The notes under the pieces were generated by a model. That model searched no databases and was not told the origin of the DNA. It was given only the letters and a program-made list of their open reading frames with translations. This document shows positions 22,267 through 34,196 of a DNA stretch of 64,000 bases, piece by piece. The translations under genes were made by a program, and so were the position numbers. Source of the stretch: Hypomyces perniciosus (taxonomy: Eukaryota; Ascomycota; Sordariomycetes; Hypocreales; Hypocreaceae); contig SPDT01000008.1 of the NCBI GenBank assembly GCA_008477525.1, positions 682,001-746,000 on the forward strand, given 5' to 3'. The stretch's first letter is position 1. Each line of letters starts with the position of its first letter.

Positions 22267-23718
22267 GCACCACAAGGCCGTCTCAAGACAAGACGCGGCT
22301 GGTGCCTGTTAGTTCATGGAGTACGAGGTACTGTCTGTAGTACTACTATCAACGCTCTGTACCTTACGTATTGCTCGCGTGCCTCTGCGCTCTTTGACTC
22401 TGCATTTCTTGCGCGCAACACAAGACAAATGCTGGAATAGAACGACCCCAAAATTCCCGAAATGCTGTGTAGTACTATGTGCAGCATCGACAAGACATGC
22501 AGTTGGAAACTCCCCATTCGCCTTGTCTCATCGCATGTCAAAGCCCCACAGCGGCACTGCCAGTGCATTTTCCTTGACGAACTATGACGCATTTTGCCAA
22601 GGAGCCGCCTCGTTCCACGTCAAGTCAATTTCGAGGCATCTCAACACGCGACAGAACAACTGGAGTGGCCACCGTGGAGTTGCAGGTTAATATAAATCTC
22701 GAAAAATAAAGAACGATGTGGAAGAGCAAGGCATGTGAGAATTGTTAACATTTGCATGTGCGCCACCACCAATCTGGGTCCTTTTTTTTTTTTTTGCCCA
22801 GCAGATACGAAAGATGATATGAAATCTCCACTGCCATTCACCCTCTCCGAGATCCCGGGATAAGCCATCCGTCGCCACTCCGCATTGAGGATTGGAATCA
22901 CAACCGAGGCGTTCAGCTCTATCCCTGGAGGATCTCGATCCCCCTCCCCCCCGTCCAATCACAGACTATATCTCGTCGGTTACATACCGGCGGCGCTGGA
23001 TTATCAATCTCGTTCGTTCGTTCATTTACACGAGGCATCGACATGTGTTCCGCTCAGCAAACGGTTTCCGCAGAGGCTCTGACTCTAAATCAGGACATTC
23101 TCACCCGCCATCACCGTGTCACATGTCTTGTCAGTCTGGTCAAGTTGGTCACCTGACAACGTTGCGAGGCCACTGAGCAGTGAATCAGGTTTATCATTCT
23201 GAATACTAGATGAAGACTGACCGATGGTTCACTTAAACTTGGAAGATCAAGATACTGAGGATACTAGAGGTGATAAATAAGACTGACAGAAAGGACAGTG
23301 ACACAGGGATTAGGGGATCTGCGATATCAGAGAACAATACAGATCCTCTCATAGACTCGGGAGATTTGACCGCGTCGACTTCAGTATACGTAGCATGGTT
23401 ATAATACATACATGGGTTAATAATCGTTTGTTTGCCTATTAGCATTTACATTCGAAGTCAACTGGACATCGGCTCGCAAAGTTCCCTGAAGCGATTCAGG
23501 CAAAAGTATACCGGCATTTAGAGCAGGCACTTTCTATTAAAGAAACCGATATGCTTAATATGCCATCATGGAAAAAATCCTGTACTATCCGGCAAATCTA
23601 TCGCTTATATTGGGACACCCAATGTCCAGAGATCACAACCCCCCTTAAGCTCTATAAAACTCTTTGCTTCACTCTACCGCCCCGAGGTTAGCTCTAGGCA
23701 GTTCATCAACCCTCACAT

Positions 23719-24789
23719 CTACAACTTCGTTTCATTCACATTCTTCCGAACCCGGAACCCGTGCCTCGGCGCATGCACCCTCACACTCGCCTTGTCCATC
23801 TTCACCTCAATCACCACCTCCTCACTGTTAATGCTCACCAGCCTGCCCACATCCTTATGCGCCTTCCCCGTATCCGTCGGCGAAACCGTCACCAAATCTC
23901 CCTTCTTCAATCCCTGCGCAACTACCACCGGGTCCTCGCCATCCACAACCCCTTCCTCATCATGCCACGCCGATCCCTCGATCAAACCCGCCGCCTCCTC
24001 GCCCGTCAGCGTCCTCACCTTTTCGGTCTTCTTCTTCGCAGCTGAGACCGCAGCCTGGAACCTGTTGATCCAAGCGTACACCTTCGGATACACAGCCGGC
24101 GAGAACTTATCCTCCGGCAACGCCCCCGGAATTCCAGAGAGCCAGTGAAACGGCCACACAGCCTCAATGTCCGCCAAACTCGGCCCCTCGGTCTTCAATA
24201 TCCACTCCCGTCCATCCGCCAGCAGCGTCGTCTCCAAAAGCCCAAACACGGCTGCAAACTCCGTCAGCGCCTCGGGTCTATTCTTCTCCATGCCCTCCTT
24301 GCTTAAATTTCCACCGATAAAATCTCCTCGATCTTTAAAGTAAACCGGATCCGTCAGCAACGGCAGATTCGTGGGCAATAACTGCACCGCCCGGTTGAAA
24401 ATCCCTCCATCGATGATAAACTGGGACAAGAGGCGTTCCACACCCTTTTGGTCCGCCGTACTTGCACCGAGACGAGGCAAAGAGGGATACATGGCTTCAA
24501 GCTTGGGAAGCTGAAGACGTGTATCCAAATAGACATCCCGGCCGATAGTAAGGATTGGGATGCGCCGGTATGAGACACCTAGGCGGGCAACATCCGGTCG
24601 AGGCAGCACGCCGGGTTGAAGCTGAGACCCTGTATCAGTATCACTATCACCACTCAGGAAGATAGACAATCTTTGATCAGTGCTTACGCATTGGCTATAT
24701 GGTATGCCTCGGAGAGCCAAATACCAAACAATCCGCCTCGCGTACGGCGAGTATGTGTAGTGATACAGAATGATCTCGTCAGAAGCCAT
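23719..24789 (-). CDS. Glutathione S-transferase-like protein with C-terminal extension
   Basis: Exon 1 is complement(24688-24789), exon 2 complement(23719-24621); 334 aa. The 66-nt intron (GTAAGC...TCTCAG) lacks in-frame stops, so the frame also reads straight through. I chose splicing because it restores a family-like YSQC/LQPGVLPRPD junction. The N-terminal thioredoxin-like fold begins IILYHYTYSPYARRIVWYLALRG and includes YRRIPILTIGRDVYLDT (residues about 5-75). The helical GST_C-like domain contains the SLADIEAVWPFHWL element. After about residue 250 there is an extra region of roughly 85 aa containing LKKGDLVTVSPTDTGKAHKDVGRLVSI, which looks like a small beta-barrel. Ordinary GSTs (about 200-230 aa) lack it. 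Substrate and glutathione dependence are not deducible. Probably cytosolic. Confidence 0.82.
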   Translation of the reverse strand: MASDEIILYHYTYSPYARRIVWYLALRGIPYSQCVSTDQRLSIFLSGDSDTDTGSQLQPGVLPRPDVARLGVSYRRIPILTIGRDVYLDTRLQLPKLEAMYPSLPRLGASTADQKGVERLLSQFIIDGGIFNRAVQLLPTNLPLLTDPVYFKDRGDFIGGNLSKEGMEKNRPEALTEFAAVFGLLETTLLADGREWILKTEGPSLADIEAVWPFHWLSGIPGALPEDKFSPAVYPKVYAWINRFQAAVSAAKKKTEKVRTLTGEEAAGLIEGSAWHDEEGVVDGEDPVVVAQGLKKGDLVTVSPTDTGKAHKDVGRLVSINSEEVVIEVKMDKASVRVHAPRHGFRVRKNVNETKL

Positions 24790-25298
24790 TGTTGCAAGTA
24801 TTCAAATGTTCATAAATCGTAGCTGTTCAAAATTGAATCGTGAAATATCCTCTCCCTTACTCGACGGATACGAGGGCGATTTAAAAGCTTTTGATCTGGT
24901 TATAAATCAGAGCTCATATGACTTGGGTTGTCCTCTTATGTAGTCGTTTGGGTCGTATCGCTCAGAGTGGGGTACCTCGGTAGGGTGGACAGCCAATAGC
25001 GTGTTACACATCGGCGCCCTTGCTGACCAAGAACTGGTACATTGGATAATAACATGTCTGTCAAATGGCTCAACATTTCATTCATTAGGCCCAGTGATGA
25101 TTTTCTGATTAGCTATCTGATATCAGTCACTGTATCCTCTCCTTGTGGTAGCCCCGGGTTCTAGAGGCGCACCGCCTCGGTCCGACTTGGTGCTCCAAAG
25201 TCTGGAGCGAGTAAATCGCAAACAAAAAGCAAGAATTTCATCATGATACCTCAGATTCACTCCCCCGGGCTACCAAGCGACAGCAGTCCGTCAGCCGT
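24790..25298. other. Intergenic
   Basis: Promoter of the GST-like gene and 3' flank of the zinc-knuckle gene. Nothing else seen. Confidence 0.5.
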
Positions 25299-26955
25299 CT
25301 ACCAACCACCGGTGTCAGGTTGTCCAGCATCATAGCCAGAGCCGCCAGCCTCGTTGTTTGTTCCCCATCCACCATCATCGGGCTGAGCCGGTTGGTCGGT
25401 CGTCGCGTTGTCGAAACCTCCGTTGTTGAAGCCGCCGTTTTCAAAAGCCTCTGAATCCTTGGGGGGCTGTTTGCAACGCACTTTGGTATGGCCAAACTCT
25501 TCACAATTGGAGCACTGGACTTTGGACCCTGTGACTTGTTAGCTACCGTCCATCTCAAAGATTTTTCAGCACGTACAATTCTTGGGCTCAGGGCACTCCT
25601 TGCTGTAGTGGCCTGTCTGGTCACAATTGCGGCAAGTCACCGAGCTCATGTCTCTGGGCTGGTCGCAGTCCTTGGCCATGTGGCCATCTTGTCCACAGTT
25701 GCGGCATGCTCTACTACCTCCGTCAGGGCAATCCTTGCTGAAATGACCCACTAGACCACAGTAAGCATCATTCATTGGGAGATATTCGGCATACACTTAC
25801 TCTTGCTACACTTGCGGCACTCGACATTGTCCAAGTTGGGAGGTTCTTCGCATTCGGAAGCCTTGTGTCCCGATTTGCTGTTTCATATCAGTATGTGTAC
25901 CCGACCCGTTGGGGACTAACAGTGAAATTACTTACCCGCAGTTCTTGCAAGCAAACTTGTCAACTCGGGGTTCGGGGCCTAGGCAGTTAGAAGATGGTCA
26001 GTTATGAAGGGATTCGAAACTTACAATCTCTGAGACGGTGGCCTTCGGCACCGCAGTTGGTGCACGCGATCTTAGGCCGGTTATCCGTGCGCTCAACCTT
26101 CTCCTGAGTACAAAACTTGGAGGTATGACCGAGTTCACCACAGTTGTGGCATAAAGACAATCCGCTGTTCACAACTTCTCCTGCGTCGTCCAAGCGCTCG
26201 AGCATCTCCTCTCGGGATTTTGGCCAGACATCAATCTCGCGGGGTCTCTCAGGCTTCTCGGAGAATCTGAATGAAATGCTGTACTTCTTCCCCATATTGC
26301 CTTGGAGATCCATGTTGGTGAAGACGCTGACCAGTTCTCGCTCGGTAGCAATTAGCCAGAGGTTAATGCCTTGGTCGATAAGAGACTGTTGAAGCTCTCG
26401 GTAGGTCGGCTTTCCATCAAGCGCCTTGACGTATTCTTGAACAGCTTCCTTTGCGTCATCGGCATCTCTCTCAGACACAGCCTGCTTCAACTTGTCCCAG
26501 GCTGCCTCCGGGGTGGTGTCAGCAATGTGGTCGCGATTGACCTTGCGAGGGTTTTCGCAATTCTTCCTCATATGGCCTAACATCGTTAATGTACGAACAT
26601 CCTTATTTACAATCTTGAGACGTACCTTCTTGGCCACAATTCTCGCAGATCATTGGAGGCTTGTCGGGGCAGTCTTTCACCATGTGGCCTTCCTGTTTGC
26701 AATAACGACAAGCCATTTCCTTGGGGTTAGGACAGTCTGCTCTCATATGCCTACAATGCATTTGTAAGTCAATGAACCAAAAGCGAGAGAGTCGAGTTGT
26801 AGCACTAACCCTTCCTCGCCGCATCCAAAGCACTTGTTGGCGTTTCCGCCAACTTCTCCGGCGTCATTGGATGTATTCGCCGTATCACCGAATGCATCGC
26901 TCGAACCGCCACCCCACACGTCACCACCGGTGTTTCCACCCTCCCATTCAGCCAT
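25299..26955 (-). CDS. Protein with ten CCHC zinc knuckles (Gis2/Byr3/CNBP-like), 7 exons
   Basis: Exons on the complement: 26810-26955, 26626-26750, 26025-26576, 25936-25978, 25801-25877, 25577-25750, 25299-25528; 448 aa, all junctions in phase. I count ten CX2CX4HX4C knuckles. The first three are CFGCGEEGHMRADC, CRYCKQEGHMVKDC and CENCGQEGHMRKNC. A spacer domain of about 130 residues follows (NRDHIADTTPEAAWDKLKQAV...WLIATERELVSVFTNMDLQGNMG). Seven more come after it, from CHNCGELGHTSKFC to CSNCEEFGHTKVRC. The tail is Gly/Asn/Asp-rich and ends DTGGW, mirroring a Gly/Asn-rich N-terminus. Such knuckles bind single-stranded RNA/DNA; CNBP-type proteins act in translation and RNA metabolism. Introns repeatedly interrupt the knuckles near the GH. 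Function beyond nucleic-acid binding is inferred. Confidence 0.9.
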
Positions 26956-29778
26956 GGTGATGAGTTTGTGTTAGACGAGGCGAATGACTTGATGGAAGTT
27001 CTGTACCGTGACTTCGTTAGAATATGAGCAAAAGGGACAGGTTTGTTTGAAAGGACCAAAGGGAAGTGTGTTTTATAGTTTGATGGAAGAAGCCACGCAA
27101 TCAAACATCTCGTAGCCCATAGCACTGTCAAGTCCGCTATTAAAGTGGCGAGGTGATAGAAACTGGGAAAGAAACGACGAACTCTTTGAGGTTTGTTGTC
27201 TGGGGAAAAAGAATCGACTCGGACGAGTGTATGGTGTGAGGAGAAGAAAGCGGAGCATTGGAGTTGGAAGAGTAAAAAGGGACGACGATAAAACAACATA
27301 AAAGGAGGGACTCGTACCTTAGAAATCCTTGGAGAGTTGCTCCAAAGTTGAGGAATTGAGAATGTGAGAGCCCGAAACTCTGCGCTGCGAACTGTGAATT
27401 ATCGTGAGAAACAGTTCTTATGGCATCCTGCGTTGATGTCGGGATAGTTGCAGGCTGCGTTTGTCCCTAGTTGATGCGCAACGAGCCTGGAAGGATAGAG
27501 AGGGATGAGGATGGAAGAAGTGAAAAGAAAGAGTTGATGAGGAGTTGGCAGGGCGATAAGGCAACAGCACTACCTTGGTGCCTCAGTCAGCAGGAAGGCA
27601 AGAAGTTCTTCCATCCGACAGCCGCCTTACAGTTGGCAGGATGAAAGGGGTAGTGAATCCATCTCTTAGTAGGTAGTAGACAGTTACCTGACCGCCTGGA
27701 AAGCACAATACCTAGGTAGAGTGAGGTGAACGGGACCGTGCATAAGGAACTGTGGGAGAGCGAGGGCACAGGATCTAGAAGCTTCTTCGGAACTTTTAGA
27801 GTATTCTCGTCAGTAAATATTAACCTCATAAAACACTCTGATGCGTGAATATCTTGATTTACAGGGACTGTGTCATAAAGGCCAATATTCTTCCAGACCT
27901 AGACTTAGGGGCACTGCGCTTTTACTACGAAGATCATTGTTTTTAACACGAAATATCGGGGGAGCGATGGCTATATTATCCAAAGTCTTATAGCTCCGTT
28001 TGTATGCTTGAAACTATCCTCTATCCGAATACAAACAGGAAATCCTCCGAGCTGAGTGAATGGTATAGGGTAACAACATGAAAATTGAGATTGACTTGAA
28101 GGAACCGCAAGAGATATTTGAGGGATGGATATTGGATAACTAAGTGGTATAAACACAACAACAAGAATTTAGAAGAAGACATTGTATTTTCGACCGTGTT
28201 GGTCAAAGGCAGTAGAAAGCTTGAGATGCTTTCATGATCTGGGCGCTGTTTCGTTTGTAAGACTCTGACTCCTCCAATTTCTTTTTTCAGCATCCATTGT
28301 CAACATGCTATCTTCAATTAAATAAGTCCATGGCAGAAGGGAATTATTAATCGAAATCGCCATAGGGAGCGATTAATATATGGACGTGAATTCCGAAACA
28401 CTTCTATTCGATCCAGCTACCCTCATCAAAGACGGTCGAAGAGACATTCATATCGGTCCCTTGACGCTTGTTCTCCGCATTAAAAACACCAATTTTTCCG
28501 TAAAGACATCCACCATGAGACAAATATCAGGATTCGGAGAGGGGTATATACGAATTTACAGAATGACAATCAGGGCCACGGGGCATCCCCAAGTTCATTG
28601 GGACATCTCCTAGAATACGATCTCCCATGTAGTGGGCTGGTATTTGAGCATCATCCATCCAGAACTCTACTTTCTTTGATGTCAGTATCTATGAACCAGA
28701 GGGACAGAAACTTGTGTATTTATTCTTGGTTTGTTCCCCAATTGCCCAGTTCAGATGCGACTTGCTTACTGGACATAACAAGCGATTTCCGCCGCCATCT
28801 ACTACTTCCATTGCAGGGTATAATGTATGGGATATTTGCCTACATCATTTCGTTACCTGTAAGGATAGCAGACTCATTCTTTGTGATTTCGGTAAATCTG
28901 ATTTGGAACGGGTAATGCCATTCATCGCTACCAGACACGGTCGCCACGAAATAGCCGCATTCTCTACTTCGTATCCAGTTACCGAAGACGATAGCCGTAT
29001 TACCGGCTCTTCTAACAGCCGAGATATCTATAGGCACCTGTGTGATGGCGAGTTCCGGTTATGCAAGAAATGCTGGACTGATTAGGGCTGCATGGCTAGC
29101 GATGCATTAGTGGAGTTCAAGTGTTTATAACTGCTCCGCGAAGAAAGAGTCAGCCCGTCCACAAAGCATTGGATGGATCCTCAGGAGGTTATAGAAGTTG
29201 GACTACAGTGTGTCGTCTTTGTTTGTAAGAACAATCCAAAACAAGAATCAACATCTCGAGTGGGGTTTTTGAGAAACTCTTGGGAGGTATTCGCGATGCA
29301 ACCAGAACATTGGTGACCAATGAATAGGTAGTCAATTAGATATCAACTAGGAATAGTACTACTATTAGTACGAAGTATTGTACGGGTATGCCTGTCAAAA
29401 TTACCACCAAGTTGGTAATCCGTTTTACGACATAGGACACATGTGTTATCGCACCCATGCTCAAGGGGCCTCTCCGCATTCGGAGGGGCAACATTTGTTA
29501 TCGATACTGGTCAGTATTGACCCCGCGGCTATGTAACGTATCATATTAATACTGTACAAGGCTCTCTCTTGACTGCAGAATGCACAGTGTAAAATAATCT
29601 AGAAACAGTCCTTCATGCCTTGACTAATCCCCCTCCAAATACTCCGTACTACTACTAAATATTATTAGCCGTCTCCCTGCGGAAAGATCTATTGATTCTT
29701 ACAAATCCAAATCCCGAACGTCTCTAGAAAACCCGCCGTTCCTCGCCCTCCTTTCCCGATATACCAACTGCATTCACA
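26956..29778. other. Intergenic, AT-rich in places
   Basis: 26956-27500 is the leader/promoter of the zinc-knuckle gene. 27830-29100 is AT-rich with short ORFs (28380-28613 from an ATG; 28714-29085) that I could not join or assign. TACTCCGTA occurs at 29640 near DRE2. The AT-rich part could hold a decayed element or an unrecognised lineage-specific gene. Confidence 0.45.
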
Positions 29779-30817
29779 ATGGCACCCTCGGTTGTGACAA
29801 TAGATACGTCGGACGACTTCTCTTCGCCCATGGCGACCATCACCAAGCGCACGCTTCTCCTCGCGCCACCCTCTCTCGCCTCTCACCCTACCGCGCTTAC
29901 ATCCGTCCTCTCCCAATATGACCGGTCTACCACCGACCTTCAGATGATCGACCGTCTTTCGGCCGGACTTGTCAACTTGCCATCTGCCACATACGACCTG
30001 ATCCTCGTCCTCGCCGATGCGTCCTCCTTGCTGGGAGAGACACTCCCACTTCTGACCCGAAACGTCCTTAGTCCTGTGGCAGAGTCGCTGAAGCCTCAGG
30101 GCCGATTGCAGGCTCAAAACGGCACAAACTTGGAGAACACGGCGCTAGCAAAGGAGGCAGTCCTGGCAGGGCTGGTTGCGTCCAAGGGAGGCTTCGATAA
30201 GCCCGACTATGGCGAGGACCAGGGCGTTGTTAGCCTTAAGTTGGGCGGCAGGAAGAAGAAGACGGATGCTGCTCCTGTATCGCTCAATAAAGCAGTCAAT
30301 GGCAATGCACCCCAGCTAGCAGTGAAGCCTGCCGTGCCCGCTGGCGTTGGCTTCATCGACTTCTCCGACGACCTCGACGATGACGACGAACTCATTGACG
30401 AAGATACCCTCATGACCGAAGAAGACCTCAAGCGACCCATTAATATCCGTACGTTTATATCTCCCAAGCCACCGTTCTTCTAGTCACATACTTACCATGC
30501 TCTCAACAGCCCCCGAGTGCCAGCCCAAGGCCGGCAAGCGACGCCGAGCCTGCAAAGACTGCAGCTGTGGCCTCGCCGAGCGCCTCGCCGCCGAAGACGC
30601 CGCCAAGCGTGCCGATGCAGACAAGAAACTCCAGAGCTTCAAGCTCGCCGCCGATGACCTGACCGAGGTCGACTTTACCGTCCAGGGCAAAGTTGGCTCG
30701 TGCGGTAACTGCGCTTTGGGAGACGCCTTCCGCTGTGATGGCTGTCCTTATATCGGACTTCCGCCGTTCAAGCCCGGCGAGGAGATTCGGTTGCTGAACA
30801 ATGAGATTCAACTATAA
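29779..30817 (+). CDS. dre2: Fe-S cluster assembly protein DRE2 (anamorsin/CIAPIN1)
   Basis: Exons 29779-30448 and 30510-30817; the intron is 61 nt (GTACGT...ACAG), product 325 aa. The N-terminal domain is methyltransferase-like without a SAM motif (from MAPSVV to about residue 150). An acidic linker follows ([20 protein letters not shown]). The C-terminal CIAPIN1 domain has both cluster motifs: Cys227, 238, 241 and 243 (the C..CxxCxC site) and Cys288, 291, 299 and 302 (the twin CX2C site, [15 protein letters not shown]). DRE2 takes electrons from TAH18 and feeds early cytosolic Fe-S assembly. It is cytosolic with some mitochondrial intermembrane-space protein. The ATG is preceded by a good Kozak context (cacaATGG). 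Convergent with KEX1. Confidence 0.96.
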
Positions 30818-31204
30818 TGGATGAAATGACAAACAAAACCGAATTATTTCTTAGGACAATGGATGGCGGAGTCAGCACGGTTCTTCACGATATGGCATTG
30901 AGGTTCTGGAAACAGGGAAAAGGGTAGGGCAATGAATGGATGGTAGACCAAAGCAAAAAGCTTCGAGAGGTTCAAGTTTGAAAACCTCAAATCGCAGCGA
31001 GCGTAGATTAGGCGTTCCTTGGCGTATATTCATATTGTTCTCTAGATGTTAGAAATGCACATTTGTCCGCATGAGTCCATTCCTTTGCCCTCTTTAACAT
31101 GCTAATATTGCTAATGTGTACACGATAAGCCTCAGAACCAAACGCCGGCCTCTATTTAGCTAGCATCTCTCCAATAAAACTCCTTTCATAGCCCCGGAAA
31201 TGCG
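30818..31204. other. Convergent spacer DRE2/KEX1
   Basis: 3' flanks of both genes; no other feature seen. Confidence 0.6.
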
Positions 31205-33228
31205 CTAGCTGGAACCGCCCTGTCTCCTCTTTCCCTTGGCCGTCTCCGCCTCGCTCTCTTCCTCTTCGTCGCTGTCCTCATCGCTGTCCTCCTCATCTCC
31301 CACAATATGCTTACCCTCGCCCCTAGTCGATGTTTCTACATGGAGATCATCCAACTCGTTCTCATCAAACGCTGCGGCCTCAACGTCATGGCCAGAGCGC
31401 TTCCTGCGGAACGCATCTAAACGAGAACCGCTTCTGCTAGAAGGCTCGCTGTCGTTCAAAGCTCGGTATGCGGCACCAGCGCGACGTTGGCGCCAGATAA
31501 AGTAGCCCCAAGCCGCAGCTCCGATAACAACAAGGACCAGCACTATCTCACCGGACCTCCGGTATGCGGCCCACTTTGCATCGTCAATCTTCTTATGAGT
31601 CTCCTCTTCGTTGGCGTGCGTCTTGTTAGAAGCCCCGCCAACAGTCGTTTCCAGACCCTTTTCGCCGTCGATACGGCTGTCAGTGGGCTCGCCGCCAATG
31701 CTGCTGATATCGACTTTCATGAACCTGTCGAGCATGTCTCGAGAACGACGGGGATAATCAAAAGGAACCATATGGGACGAGTTATGGAAGAGAACGTACG
31801 TGAGGTTACGAGCTTCTTGCCAGAAACCCGCCACCTCGCCTTCAAAAGTCCACTGTCGACGAGGGGCCCAGTTTCCAGGGGTCACCTCAAAGCCCTTGCC
31901 TCCATTCCACTCCATATTGTTGATCAAAGTCTCCGTACCAATGTGGTTACAAATGAGATCTTCAGCTCCGGAAAACAAGAGGATAGGGACTTGCTTAATA
32001 AGATCAGGGAGCAGTTCGACGGACGGCTTTGAGGTCTTCGCCCTGAACGCAGCACTCACAGACCCGCTGCATTCTTGCCAACCAGTGGTTCTTTGGGTAT
32101 TAACATGTAAGGCGAGAGTAACATCGGCTCTCCTCAAATATCGAGTTACTGCAGGCAAGTCTGGTGGCCAATTCATTCCACAGCTGGGGAAGGAGTCTCT
32201 CAGACGGACATCGTACATGTTGATGCAGTTCTCGTTTGTGGCACTAGACCTGGTAAGCCGCAACATATTGGACAAGATCGCTTCACACTCGGAGTAGTCA
32301 ATATGACCTGGTTCCGAAGCCAGCCTGGTCTTGCAGATTCTCTGGTCGCCTTCTAGTTGGTGGGCAGCATCTGAATCTTTCTTCACAATCCCCTTTTCGT
32401 AAGCGAATGGGAGATAAGTCTCATATTGATCCTTCGGAGAAATCCAGCCGTTGCCGATTAATAGGCCCTTCAGACTCCAGCTCTCTTTAGCCTTATCTTG
32501 CTCGGCCTTTTTCTTATTGCGTTCGAGGATCGCCTTGGCAATGTAGGGGATGTGCTGTCCGGCATACGACTCTCCCGCAAGGTACAACTGGTGACGGTTA
32601 GAATGCGTGCTTTCCGTTTAAGAAGACAGAACTCACATCATCGCGATCATACTCCGGGAACAAGGCAAAAAACTTCTCCAAGAATATCACGAATTGGTCG
32701 GCCATTTCTTGTAGCTCTCGAAGGTAGCTGTCTGTATCGACATAGCTGAAGCCGGTTCCCACCGGATTGTCGACAAACAGCAGATTCGCGAATTCGTTCC
32801 AGGAGCCGTTGTTCAAGACCAAGGTGTGGTCGTCCTTTAGTCGATACGGTCCAATCTCCATAAGCGCGCCATCCTCAGAACTGCACCCAGGCCCGCCATT
32901 GATCCACACAACCGTTCGCTGTCGATTGGCAATGTGCTTGTTTTGGAAGTGCCAGAAGAAAAGGTTTCCGTTATGCTCGGGATTGATTTCAATATGACTA
33001 TATTGCACACAACGCGCGTCAGCCTCGTTCAACGTTGTAGAATCCCGGGTACGGCAAGGCTTACCCAGCGTGCATCTTAATCGGGGACGAGTCCTTGGGA
33101 AGTCCAGGGAGGTCGCGAACGTAGTAATCTGCGGCCGAGCGCTCGGTAATGGCCAGAGCAGGCCAAACGGCCACGAAAAGGACAGCCAGCCATTGCCAGG
33201 CGGCCGACTGAATGGACAGCAGCGCCAT
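31205..33228 (-). CDS. kex1: Pheromone-processing carboxypeptidase KEX1
   Basis: Exons on the complement: 33065-33228, 32637-32997, 31205-32587; 635 aa. The first in-frame ATG is at 33228; the open frame upstream begins only with GTG. The signal peptide is about residues 1-24 ([17 protein letters not shown]). The serine carboxypeptidase S10 domain includes [13 protein letters not shown] (oxyanion and Glu). The catalytic triad is Ser182 in GESYAGQ, Asp385 in [11 protein letters not shown] and His447 in NSSHMVPFD. One membrane helix lies near residues 522-540 ([18 protein letters not shown]). The cytosolic tail is strongly acidic ([18 protein letters not shown]), as in other fungal Kex1. It trims C-terminal Lys/Arg from secreted precursors in the trans-Golgi after Kex2 cleavage. 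Convergent with DRE2, divergent from SFM1. Confidence 0.96.
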
Positions 33229-34196
33229 GGCGAGTGCTGGCAGCACGGAAGGGGCAAGAGATGGAACAGAGGTAGCACTGCTGCCTCAGTCGCAGTAGAG
33301 TTAGATCATTGACAAGACAACAAAGAGTGTTGATGTCGAAGTTGACAGACGGGAGAAGCAAGGTGGCCGATTAGATCTTACGCAGCCCTGTCGACCCGTA
33401 CTAGTACGGAGTACTATGAGTACCTTAGTAGTAGTAGTATAATAATCCAATCTGACAGCTCACGGGGGCTAATCCTTTGAAGTTCGCCACGCTAACGCCG
33501 CCAAGTTCTCTATTCAGCAGGTGAGCATGCACAAAATAGCAGAGCCAGGGGCCACTTGGCACTGCAACTAAATCCAGAAAATATTCATACACTCAAAACT
33601 AAGCAGAAATTGTATTTAAATGGCATTTCTATAACATTTATATTCTTCTATAATTTATACACTTTTTACTTGATAGCTGTATGGGAACAGAAGTTGGTTG
33701 AACTTATATCTATTCCAGCAGGTGGTTTGAGGGGCCCCAAGCGCTGTTGGTCCCTGAAACGGCTGCCCTAGGGCCTTTTAGCCACTATACAAAACGCCAT
33801 AACCCCACCAAGCGCTCCATTGTCGCTTGAATCTGATGATGGGACCTGCATTGAAGCCGGATGTGTCTTATTTATGACTAGGAAAACCACGCGAATATCC
33901 AGATTTCCTGTTAAGAAAATTATACCCAAAGGGATTACTGTTGTTGCATTAATTTTTCAAAAAGACGTTAATGGGTTGCATCGTTGTTTGTTGGTCTCAA
34001 ATAAGGGTAGTTGGATGGAATAGAGAGACAACTTGTAATGCATTGAGTTGAGGCTATTCCACATTTGATTTTTTTAAAGAATTAAATCCTCCAAAGAGTG
34101 ATGCCCACAAGCCTTCGCTTTCAACCCAGCCAACACCATTATTCCCACTCAAAACTCACTTGTCAGCTCACCTGCTACTTGAAAGACCGTATTACA
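33229..34196. other. KEX1/SFM1 divergent intergenic region with an AT-rich block
   Basis: KEX1-proximal part holds TACGGAGTA (33405) and TAG/GTA runs. From about 33560 to 34090 base composition turns AT-rich, unlike either flank, with short ORFs (33820-34023) of no clear family. It may be an old insertion remnant. Confidence 0.45.

Larger units (their letters stand above)
20185..23718. other. Long intergenic region upstream of atfA
   Basis: 3.5 kb. The atfA-proximal part has CT/GA-rich tracts as in long fungal leaders. It contains CRE-like sites (20708-20723, 22259-22266), a 10-bp inverted repeat (21132-21157), and TACGGAGTA with neighbouring TACGAAGTA-like repeats near 21655-21680 and 22316-22345. 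Short ORFs such as 20668-21135 lack domain or splice support. Confidence 0.5.

Noticed and set aside
23060..23110. tRNA-like stretch with CTGACTCTAAATCAG
   Set aside because: Lacks the B-box GGTTCRANNCC and a paired acceptor stem, so not a tRNA.
28380..29085. Two short ORFs as a possible spliced gene
   Set aside because: I could not find a donor/acceptor pair joining them in phase, and neither resembles a known family.
33229..33278. Upstream start for KEX1
   Set aside because: The open frame beyond 33228 begins with GTG and has no ATG; the ATG at 33228 gives a good signal peptide.
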